Shown here in pieces: positions 34,904-44,694 of a DNA stretch of 64,000 nt; within the stretch, counting starts at the first letter, position 1, and each line of letters begins with the position of its first letter. Source of the DNA: Asterella californica. Taxonomy: Eukaryota; Streptophyta; Marchantiopsida; Marchantiales; Aytoniaceae. A model generated the notes under the pieces. It searched no databases and had not been told where the DNA came from. It saw nothing but the letters and a program-made list of their open reading frames with translations. Location: positions 725,501 through 789,500 of the forward strand of contig JAYKYS010000017.1 of assembly GCA_036924285.1 (NCBI GenBank), written 5' to 3'. The translations under genes and the position numbers were made by a program.

Positions 34904-36250
34904 ACGGTTGGAGCTTGGATTTTATGAGACTCTTATCATTGACTATACGTCACCACCTGTATGTGTTGATGATGGTGGAGCACTTCTCCAAGTCGATTGA
35001 GTTGGTGGTATTATCGGACAAGACGAGTGAGGAGATAGCGTATGCAAGTGAGTGCTAAGTCATTTTGGAGCACCAGCTGAAGGTGCTGAAGGACCAAGAT
35101 ACCAAGTTTTTTGGTGAGTTTTAGGTCTTGTGTGATCACGCGCTGATTGATCATTGGACTACATCTCGAGATCATCTTGAGACGGATGGTTTGACTAAGA
35201 GGGTTATTCAGACGGTGAAGAGAGGATTGCATAAATATGGCTTGCAGAAGGATCACTTGGGAGACTGAGATTTGCAGTTACTATGGTTGGCTATGGACTG
35301 CCGGTTTAGCCGGCAAACGTCTTTGGCTTCCTTCTCACCGTACGATCGAGATCTAGATCTACCTTCGCGTGATTCTGCTCAGGTGTTGAACCTTGATGAC
35401 TCGGATATGTGGGTGAGAGCATGTTCTCAACAAGTCGAGACATTTTAGAGAGTTATGCTTATGGCTTTTGAGAACCTAGAGATTGCTCAGCATAGAGACA
35501 CGTTGCGATATGTGACTATTAGAGGAGGAAGTTATCGACCATCGATTAGCAAGTTTCATCATGATAATTCTATCTGCAGCAGACTTCACCGACGACATTG
35601 GATGTGATCGCAAGGTGCACTATTTTTCGAGTGCGTGAGATGTTACCTTCTGGAGTACTCATGTTAGAGGCCGTAATGATGTTGTTTGGAAGGACCATGT
35701 GGGTAATTGCGTGTCATGTCATCTTCTAAACATCGATGGTATCATTGATCCAAGCTTAGCGGTTGTACATACAAGCTTGAGGTGTATGTTGTGTGGGTCT
35801 GCTAGTGGAGCAACCGTATGTTGGTGTGTGATAGTTGTTTGAGAGGTTGACACATGTCGTGTTTGACTCTACCTCTTAGTGTCGTTCCTACTGGACGGTG
35901 GGTTTGTCCTCGGTGTATATAGCAGAGATAGCCGATTAGATCTTTGCGTGGTATAGATTATAAACGGATGGCTAATGATGAGGTGATGTAGCACTCGACC
36001 TCCTGATCCTTACACCCACGAAGGTGTATATCACGTAGTTGAGATATGAGACTATCAGGAGTTAGAGGGACCTAAGCGCTAGTTAGAGAGGCGATTGTGA
36101 CATATTTATGTATGTGTATAGTATCGTCCATGTGTTATGTGTATATGTGATGTACCTATGACCATGATTTATGTTGTATAGTGATGTGTATGTCTATGAC
36201 AACTATCACGTCATTTTAGCACCTCGGCTAGGTTGACCGAGTGCGTAGTG

Positions 36251-39240
36251 GTTAGTCTCGGTAGGACCGTTATTATCGCTAGGGCGGGTTCTTGAGCTAC
36301 TCCCACTAGAGGCTAGCCCAAGAACTTCGTAATTTAGATTTGTAGGCCTCAGTTGTTCGAGTTGAGTCTTCAAGCTCCTGCTATGGTGGGTAGTCTTGGT
36401 GAGTGCAATTCTGAATTCTTTGATGCACAGAGTGGATGTGGCTCGACTTTATTGTTTGTTTATCGTCGATCGGCATGATGGAGTGAGTACAGATTCTTAT
36501 TGCATATGGATCGACATTGCATCCAACAGCACTGTCGGTCCAACCCAGGACCGCACTTGGTGTACACTCGCCATCATATGTAACAAGCATCACCCAACAG
36601 AAGAACGTTCTCCAAGATGTACATTGGAGAATTCACCTGATGCATCTAGAGATGTCGTAAGATCCGTAAGATCTCCTAAAATATACTAGATCACGATCAT
36701 GTAAACCCTGACCTCTTCCAACATGCGTGTGACACTGACATGACCACTTGGCTATCACCAAGTGAATGGTGCCAACAAACGTGAGATGTTGCGTCCCCAA
36801 CAGTGAAATATCTAACTGTAATGCTTGTTGATGGCTAATATGGACAACATGAGTCTCTCTATCAAGCGTGCCACATGACACAATGAGGTGTTTCTCGCAA
36901 TCTCAACTCTCTTTAGGAGGTACTATGACACCAAGATAAGTGACAGCAGCTATATACCCGTAGTATATTAATCCACATTCTTTGTAGAGTAGTATGAGTC
37001 GAGGCCCTTTCTATCCGTACCAGTTCTGAAGTAAACGTAAAGCTGTGCACATTTCATTTCAGGATAATTCTGTTTAAGTTCTCCTTCTGATCAGTTTTAA
37101 CAAGTTGATCTATTATTAGTTCTAATAGGCTGGTAGTATTCTGTTGTGGGAGATAAAGTTCGATAATTTGAGAAATTTGGATTAAAATTCTCAGTTTTGT
37201 AATAATTCTGAAGATCAGATTTCAATTTGTGTATCTAGACAAAAACTCTTCTAATAGATGGAGGGTAAAAGTAATATGTGTAATGTGTATCCTGCAAAAT
37301 GTTGTAAATCAAATTCAGATCACCTCACCGGCAGACATGCAAGAAAAATAATTTACATAGCAAGTCTTCCATGATAAGGGTGATCATTGTCTTTGGAGAT
37401 AAGGGGTTCGAAGTGTGTGAAACACTAGCTGAGTTTCTGGCTCTGCATCAGTAATAAACATCGCCTGATTATAAATTTTTATAATTTTTTGTGTTCTTCC
37501 ACTTTGCTCTTTCATGTCACTTGTGGGTTTATTTTATGTGTTGCTTTCTGATTTGTGATGACACTCTTGTGTTTGCGTATATAAGGAACCAACAAAAATA
37601 TGAGGTGAGTATGTTTAAACTCTTGACCTGATTTGTGCTTGAAATGGTTATAATTCTTGAATTTATTTTAGGGAATTTTATTTGGTCATATGGAACAATG
37701 AGGGTCCCATAAGCTAGGCCTGAGTATCACTTGAGACGCGACTCCCAAGTTAGTACCGCGCATATCTTAGCTCTTTGACTGAAGATTTAGCATCCCCATT
37801 AACAAATTAGTGGCAAACGTCCCTTTAAGCAAAACTTCAGTTGGGAAAAATCGACACACTAGTAGACTAACTTCTCCAAAATTTAACACTTGTACATCAT
37901 CCATCCACGAATGATGTACAAGTGAAAACATTGCACCGAACGAACCTGGCAGGCGGAGACTCTTCCTGTGTTTAATGTTTAGAACGGAAAGATCATCATG
38001 CGAGCGCGATCGATATTTGACCGAAAGACACCGAACTACAAGAGCTCCGGGCTGTAAGACTTTTACCTCAATACCAAGGCGCGATCGTAACGCGATGTGG
38101 TGCGGTCAACCTTTAAGGTGATGATATGTGGAAGATGTATTTCGTTTCAGATTATAACAAAGTTTCTGGTGTACCGTCCCAGTTCAGATGTAGATAAAAA
38201 ATATTCAAAGTAAATTTGTGATTGAGTTTATAATAAAATTTTTAGTATATATATATTATTTAAATTCTTCTTGGAGAAAACCATACACCGAAAGCTTTTA
38301 TTATCACTGAAAGGCAAAGAGTACATGTGCTTTAAGGCTCTTGCAGTAAAGCCACCACAAGAACACAATCGGGACCTGCGGAAAAATCTAAAAGGGCAAG
38401 TGAAGGTAAAACACTAAGGTTAACACCTAGCTAAACCAAATATTATTCGTATATCTTGCCAAACTGTATAATATCCATGATAAATGAACTTCTGAGAAAT
38501 TTTTGCTCTCTTAATGATATAAGAAAAAATATATATGTTGGATAAAAATTGAATCCTAAGTAGGTAAACTAATTAAACTGTTCTCTAATTGACATATGTT
38601 AGTTGGACCAACAGGTACGGAAGGAGTCAGACTTAAACCTATAAATGCAAGGGTCCAGATGCCCAGTGTGGCAACCTGCTCAGCTCAAATAATCAAATAA
38701 TCAACAGTTTATTTATTATCTAATCTTTTTGGACAGAAAGGTTAAGTAATAAATTAAACTCCTTGTGAATATTCTCCTTCTCTAAACTTTGAAAAAAATG
38801 AATATACATCCAAAGTGCACTTTTGGCCTGAGGGGAAAAAAGACAAATATTGAAAAAAGAGAAAAATCTGAAGGTTTGATTGGATAAAATTCCAATCAGA
38901 CCAGACACTACAGTGGAGTGTCATCGAGATATTAATTAGAACTCTGTAAATATTAGAGGAAAAATGTTCAGTACATTTAAATCAAAATATATATTTAGAT
39001 TAAATATTATATGTTAACTAAATACTACATGCTGAATCTTGTGGAAAAACTCATAAGACATGTGAGTTCAGTCGCAGCAGAAACCATAAACCGGTCTACT
39101 GTCGTGTCAGAAAACCAATTTTATGCAAAATTTAATTTATCACCTAACCCTTCTTGCCTGAAGGGTTAGATGATAGATTAAAAGCAAATTTTGGAGATAT
39201 TGGAAGAGTTGAATAATATACATGCGAGGACGTGGCGCAC
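36251..39240. other. Unassigned intronic sequence with one hairpin
   Basis: AT-rich DNA without recognisable coding or retroelement motifs. It is the donor-proximal 3 kb of the large DRC7 intron. A minus-strand open stretch near 38,000-38,150 was examined as a possible exon and not accepted. Confidence 0.4.
37887..37924. repeat. Perfect 14-bp inverted repeat with 10-nt loop
   Basis: CACTTGTACATCAT and ATGATGTACAAGTG flank CCATCCACGA. This would form a stable stem-loop in RNA or a cruciform in DNA. It lies in the DRC7 intron; no ncRNA family is recognised. Confidence 0.7.
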
Positions 39241-39451
39241 CTTATTGTACGTAATGTAATACACCCTTCTTGTCAGTTTGTCTTTTCGCCTTTGGAAAAA
39301 GTCGTGGCATTCTATCAATTGCGTCCTCTTGTCGTCTGCGTAAAGCATAACCCGCTCGACCATACCATCATATCTCATGTAGTCACCATAAAATGCGAAC
39401 AACACGTGCTCACAACGATAGTAATATACTCGCTTTGCTCCGTTGGGGAAC
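39241..39451 (-). CDS. DRC7: DRC7 (CCDC135/FAP50) exon, central region
   Basis: This 211-base exon completes the codon split by the upstream exon (AG|G, Arg) and then reads FPNGAKRVYYYRCEHVLFAF, GDYMRYDGMVERVMLYADDK and FFQRRKDKLTRRVYYITYNK. Animal DRC7 has the order F-E-T-R-C-P-N-G-K-K, then L-V-x-R-x-x-x-Y-x-D, then (W/F)-(Y/F)-Q-x-R-x-D in the same place. The acceptor is GATCAG (AG at 39,453-39,452), the donor is AATAAG|GTGCGC, and the exon ends in phase 0. The next coding piece is 26 kb downstream at 12,986. The protein acts in the axoneme in the nexin-dynein regulatory complex. Confidence 0.85.
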
Positions 39452-39777
39452 CTGATCGGCATTTCTAAAGTGTGAGTACCGAGAAAAGTAAAGATGAAGA
39501 ACTACATAAGTAGTGACTGATTTGGAGAACCTGGAGCTCGTATATCATGTTGTAGATTAATGTAGATTAGAAATTAATGTAAGGCTGAAGATTAGACACA
39601 GAAGTAAAAAGAAAATTCATCCCATCCAGATAACTGCGTTTCAGACTCGTAGGTCTGGTTTGGACTATAAACTTTTTTATTTCACCAAGTTTTCGCTAGT
39701 AATGCTATTCGGGGGTTTATAAGCTGTCTGATGCTACCGGAAGGGTGAGAAACTTTGGTAATAAAAGATGGTCTCAC

Positions 39778-40616
39778 CTTGTAATAAAAGCCTGCATGGG
39801 AATGATCAACTTGGGAACCCAGGAGAGGGGAAGTATCCACTGATACATTCTCGCGGCCTCAGTGGTTGCAGTGTAAGTCCTGGTACTGCATTTGACATCT
39901 TCTGCTGATTTCCAAGTCGGGCTGCAGTCCGTGTTCAAGCGGTTAGCGCGTTGGCTATCGAGTTTTTGACCGGCAAGAGTACCGCCGGTTGTTTCCGGGT
40001 TTGATTTCCCATTCGCAATGCTTGGTGGAGTATTACTTCCTAAAGAGTCCTTACGCTCAGTTGACTGGAAAGCGCTCAGCTGGTCACTCTCAAACAGCTT
40101 TTCCCAGTTGGATGAATCGCGGAACTCCCATGAAATGGCATCAACACTACCAGAACCACCATGGATTTCGTGTTGCACATTTATCCAGACATTGTAATGA
40201 TTGAAAACCAAGTCCACTGCTTGATAAGGCGAACCTTTCAAAGAGTAGCGAGAGCCAGTGCTGGGTTCTACGAAAAATGATTCGGTCACATCTCGCTTTC
40301 CAGCAAGGATCATAACCCAGCAGTGCAATCTTCCCAAATCTAACAACAGGTCCTTTTCCTCCACTGGGTGCGTTTCTTGAGGAGGAACATGCGTAGAGAT
40401 GACACTAGGTGGTCCAACAGTAAGAAAAGTCTTCTCTTTGATAAAGTTCAGGAGAATGTCCTGTTCGTCAGTACTTCCTTGTTCTAGACTGTCGTCGTGG
40501 TTGTGTAGGAAGTTTTGAACGAACTCTCTAACAATCGAGGCCCTGTTTTGCCTCAAAGAGGCGAGATAATTAGAGCTCAAAACGGGGCTTACATCTTGCA
40601 TGTATGCTTGTCTCGC
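39778..40616 (-). CDS. DRC7: DRC7 (CCDC135/FAP50) large exon with the conserved core
   Basis: This 839-base exon is open throughout (279 codons plus two bases). Residues about 97-178 carry the family core: RLHCWVMILAGKRDV, ESFFVEPSTGSRYSL, FNHYNVWINVQ and SNWEKLFESD. These match the DRC7 order R-V-H-S-W-V-L-V-L-(S/A)-G-K-R-E, F-F-I-(D/E)-P-x-T-G, W-N-H-x-N-Y-W-I-N-M-Q and R-W-E. The exon ends LPLSWVPKLIIPMQAFIT, matching S-W-V...P-E-A-F-x-(T)-R. Between them (about residues 179-260) lies a long low-complexity spacer rich in S, T, N and K. The acceptor is TGTGCCAG and the donor ACAAG|GTGAGA; the apparent TGA stop is intronic. Confidence 0.88.
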
Positions 40617-40876
40617 CTGGCACAAACAGTATCAGATATAAGATGATGTCAGAGAAGAACGTATTTCTCCCTTTCGCGTGTAAAAGACCATTCGATACGT
40701 GTGACTTAGCAAAGGTTTTACATTCATTTCTATAAAAGAAGCACCAACCCCTCGTGAACATTATTCCCCATAGTGTAACCCAACCACCATCTGTGGCTTA
40801 GCAACAGATAGTAACAACTGGTGGAATTTGAGATGGAATTTGGTTTCTAAAGGGCTAACTAGAAGGAAGAGCATAC

Positions 40877-40945
40877 CGTCGCCTCGTCGGAAACATATTT
40901 GTGTGTAGGGAGCAGTGTTTGTTCAAATGCTAATACAATGCTTTC
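40877..40945 (-). CDS. DRC7: Probable DRC7 upstream exon (23 codons)
   Basis: A 69-base open exon with acceptor TTTTCGTTGCAG and donor GACG|GTATGC, phase 0 at both ends. It reads ESIVLAFEQTLLPTHKYVSD and EAT, joining in frame to ARQAYMQD of the large exon. The peptide itself is not a conserved DRC7 motif; the call rests on good splice signals, phase and position 260 bp upstream. The N-terminal half of the family, with its cysteine-bearing transglutaminase-like segment, was not found in the window and may lie beyond the transposon cluster or outside it. Confidence 0.6.
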
Positions 40946-43100
40946 CTGCAACGAAAAGGCAAGTTCCTGTTTAGTCAAATTCAAGTTGAACAAAATCCAT
41001 CTTCAACGATGGTTAGTACGTAAATCCGTTTAGTTTATGTTTCGAGTCCTTCAATACTGTAAGGTGTAAGGCATGATTGGTTCATTGTCACCTGTGTGAA
41101 TCACATACTAGGGTCTAACTATTGCATTTCGAGAGACCGAGCAATGTCATAATGGAATAGTTCACATGCATTCATATGTTCATCTGATCAGGTCAAGCTA
41201 CGTAGATGATTTGATTTGGTGTATACGAAAAGTAATTCAGTGAGGGTCCAATTTGGTTTCTCCATAATTAATATATGTAACACTAATTCAGAGTAACACT
41301 ATTTGATGGTTGTGTATATTATTTTTGGTGCAAATATACGCTGAGTGTTCCCATTTAAACCATCAGTGGTATTTTATTGTCACTACTGAAATTCAAATTT
41401 CAGTACTAACAAAATTTGAATTTTTGCAAACATCAAATAGTGTTATCGCATAATAAATTAACTTCACACGAATGGGATATATGACACATTAAGTACACTA
41501 ATATTAAACATTAACTTACTCAAGTAATAAGTGTAGTATTTATGTTCAACCGTTTCCCTAACCATTTCTTTAGTTGAATCAGGTTCACTGTTTCTTAGAT
41601 AACCAAATATCGCTTGTACTAGTCTTTATTAGAGGACATATATAAGTTAGCGATAGGTTAAGAACTTTTACCACGGATTTTATTTTTCTAGATTCGTTAC
41701 TTTCTCTTCTATTTGTACTCTACTGTGTGAGAGTTTTCTCACCTTTCTTATTTATTCTATTATTTGACGCATTTCGGAAATGTATTTCTGTAACAGTGTA
41801 CACGCAAACGTCTCCAAACAGTTTTGTTGTATTCTAATAGTTACAAAACTTCATCGTACTTCTCCAAACAGTTCTGTTGTATTCTATAGCTAACAGCAAC
41901 ATTATCCCAAAGTATCACACCTACTTCGTTGTGACTCTGCCAGTTCGATATGGTTTGCCACTTAAACAGACTCATTTAGTGCTATGTATTGCACGGTTGC
42001 TTCACAAAACAGTACAAAACGCATTGAACAAGTATCTCTTCCTTGAGACGATTAGAAGGAAACTCGAAAGTAACTGTCTGGACTCTTGCAGTACTACAAT
42101 GTATACATTTCACTTTCACTTCACTCGTTTTTACTTTTTCATGAACAAGACTCTTTGTGAGCAAGTATTTCGTTATGAGGTAATTAACTTCCCCAAAACT
42201 AACTAGTTATTCATCTCTTGTCTCCAAATGCATAAGTTTCTAGTGATGCATGTTATGAGTCTCTCAGTTGATAGAGTATAAGCTTCATTGTCGAGATTGA
42301 TCTTTGACCATAGATCCAGACTTGTCCAAATACTCTGCTGACTCTATAAGAACTTATTGCACTACTTGGTTATGAAGCGCCTCAATTGCTGAATTCCCCT
42401 CCTCCTATCTTAGTTTCAACGAAACATAGTAACCACCCTATGACTTTCCAAGTAGCAAAGCCATTCAGTTAACTTTAGATTAACTCCAATTTCCATGCCC
42501 AACATTAAACTTATATCCATAACTGCCTAGTAACAAAAATTGCACATTCCATCTTATTTCAAAGATAAAATACAACAAAGAGAATAATTTCATCAGATTG
42601 AGTATCTATTATGATCGTCTTTAGTAACAAAGCCCAACATAAGGCGGGTGAGTCTTTTATCCCTCTGCTTGCTCTCCAAATCTAAAGAATATAAAGTACA
42701 AAGTAAGAACATCTAACTACACTGTTGTATTCACTATCTATCTAGTCTCCAAAAGATGAAAGTAACTTCTTATCTTGAGTGTCTATTCTATTTCATATCT
42801 CTACTTTGGCATATACATTGTTACATTCCTCTAGTATTTTACTTCTCCATATATCGGACACATCTGGCATCAATCCTCCAGATCTCGTTTCTAGAGTCTT
42901 CCATAAATGAAACCTCTACTAATGATCTCCTGGTCACTCTTTATACTCATGTTATTACAAAGAAATTGTTTAGCTCTACAATCGTGACTGATCAGTGATC
43001 AGAAATTCGGCTCAAGAGTCCTTATAAGCTCATATGCGCATAATATGGTCAACTGAACCGCCTGCCAAGAAATGGTTACAGTACCTAACTAATCCCTAGA
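40946..43100. other. DRC7: Unassigned AT-rich sequence upstream of the visible DRC7 exons
   Basis: I found no further DRC7 exon here. Short ORFs on the plus strand at 41,877-42,206 and 42,756-42,998 lack motifs. A MITE-like hairpin is at 41,294-41,445. A 27-bp segment starting TCTCCAAACAGTT is directly repeated about 50 bp apart near 41,811 and 41,862. Confidence 0.4.
41294..41445. mobile_element. MITE-like inverted-repeat element, 152 bp
   Basis: TAACACTATTTGATG at the left and CATCAAATAGTGTTA at the right form a 15-bp perfect inverted repeat including a terminal TA. Inside, ACTGAAATTCAAATTTCAGT is nearly palindromic. TA-flanked short AT-rich inverted repeats are typical of Tc1/mariner (Stowaway-like) MITEs. 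No second copy in the window confirms mobility. Confidence 0.45.
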
Positions 43101-44084
43101 TGCAGTGTCGCAGGATTACTCTTTTTGTCCATTTAGTATACAAAATATCGTTCTCACAGAGGATTTGCACAAGTATCGCTGCTCTAAGTTCTAAGATCTG
43201 TTCAAACACACAAATACACGAGTTTTGCCTAGAAATCCCGTCTTCTCACAAAACCACACGGCTTCCAGACCCTTCAAAAGGTGCCCTGGACCTAAACAAA
43301 CAACTACTAACTAAAATATCACACAACTATCTACAGAGAAGCTCAGGAAGACGCTTCCTGCTTCCAGATCACTTCTTCCGGTCTTCTCAGTATCGTCTTC
43401 CCGAAGAAATTCTCGGCTTCTGGAGGTTCAACTCGGCTTCTCACACCTCCAGAAGACTGCTCTTGCTTTGTAGAAGTCGACTAGCAACGTCTGTCGCACA
43501 TTGCTCTTCCAATTCCCAACGGATTAGATTAATCACAGGGTGTATGCCACCTGTAGCCTTCCCAGGCTTTTGCCTACGAAAACGGCCTTCCTGCAGCACT
43601 ACAACGACATTCACCTTCACGGAAGCTCAATAGAAGTCTCGGAAGCTCACTAGAAGAAGGTAAGAAGAGAGGGAAGATGGGGAAGAAGAGAAAATCCAAA
43701 CGAGAGAGAAACAAGATGAAAATGAGAAATTAAGACTCCGACAGGCTTCTAGTCCGGATCCTGACTAACAAGCCATCGCTGCTTGTAATAGTTTGGGGAG
43801 GAAGACAACAAACGTGCGTACAGTTACACATTCTTCTACTTGAGGATGTCGTCTTTTGTTGTGAGAAGAAGGCTTCTTTCTTCTTCTCTCGCTGCTCCGA
43901 CTACTATGTCTTCTGGGATCCTTTACCCATAAGACCGTCCATACGTGGATCCGAAGTGCTCCACTGGATGAGCCAAGCTGCGAATCTGCACAACTGCTGA
44001 CAGTCACCGCCACTCAAGAAGAATGCTTCTCATGCACAATCGGGAGTGAATTCAAGGAAATCCATCACCCAGAAGACACAGACA
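43101..44084 (-). repeat. LTR of family B (984 bp), 3' LTR
   Basis: Begins TGCAGTGTCGCAGGATTAC (plus strand) and ends ACACAGACA. It matches 47,769-48,483 plus 58,776-59,048: 715 bp before the insertion point and 269 bp after, which with a 4-bp duplication is exactly the split copy's 715 and 273 bp. Divergence between the copies is a few percent. Confidence 0.88.
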
Positions 44085-44694
44085 AAGCTTCTGCACTCAA
44101 ATCAGCAATCCATTCTCCGAGAAGAAGGCACATTGATGTTGGGAAGCTCACTCCCTCTACTTTCTGCTCCTACTCCTCGACACACCAGTTTAGCCAGCAG
44201 GACTACACGAGGATGCCGTTCCCTGCTCCTAAACTTTCCACTACCTCCATCTACATCTTCGAACCACTACTGGCAACGAGCATGCAGACCCCTCCGGTGT
44301 AATCCCAATCTATTCTTATGTCTCTAACATCGGATGTAGTGTGTATGCGCACAGTAGTGTGTACACAAATGTGACTAATGTGCTTAGTGCGCCTCTCATG
44401 TGTGTCCAAAATCCTACTCTGTCTTCCTACTTATGCATCTGCCTTGAGGCGTAGAGGGAATCCCCTCCAATCCTCAACTACAACCAGGGAGAGATGGGCG
44501 CTGTCAAAAAGGCTGCCACCCCACATGCAAGCGGTTCCGCTTCTTAATTAACCATCCACCTTACTACTCCTGCGCTGTCTACTCTGTCACATGGTCACCT
44601 ATCTAATATTACACTAAAACTGCCACCTCCTAAGATAGCATGTTCGGTTCCTACTAAGTTTGGACAAGTCAACTTGTCTTCTGCGCTTTGCTGC

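Larger units (their letters stand above)
32630..35330 (+). pseudogene. Gypsy integrase remnant, interrupted by a solo LTR
   Basis: The zinc-binding half (32,690-32,885) reads LRHFGVKRTHSLLQGQYWWM, VARRVICNRV and LHPLSSMRLGYG. The core (34,909 onward) reads WSLDFM, VLMMVEHFSKSIELVVLSDK, TKRVIQTVKRGLHKYGLQK and LASFSPYDRDLDLP. The two halves are separated exactly by the solo LTR and its ACGGT duplication. Several stops show independent decay. Confidence 0.85.
31377..36250 (+). mobile_element. Decayed Ty3/gypsy element split by a solo LTR
   Basis: Reverse transcriptase, RNase H and the integrase zinc domain lie at 31,430-32,885. The integrase core continues at 34,909 after the 2,018-bp solo LTR. 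Gag and flanking LTRs are not recognised; the sequence after about 35,600 degrades and its right end is approximate. All frames carry stops. Confidence 0.8.
12987..39240 (-). other. DRC7: 26,254-bp intron of the DRC7 gene
   Basis: On the minus strand the intron begins GTGCGC (39,240) and ends ATAACAG (12,987), with phase 0 on both sides. Nearly all of it is accounted for by retrotransposon remnants, LTR copies, a TIR element and tandem repeats, listed separately. I found no DRC7 coding block inside it that the family would require between the two flanking exons, because the residues on both sides are adjacent in the family. The splice is inferred from protein continuity; there is no transcript evidence here. 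Confidence 0.72.

Noticed and set aside
38000..38150. Minus-strand open stretch ending in a GTAAAAG donor as a DRC7 exon
   Set aside because: It reads LKVDRTTSRYDRALVLR, but the exons on both sides already join in phase and match adjacent family residues, so no exon is needed here.
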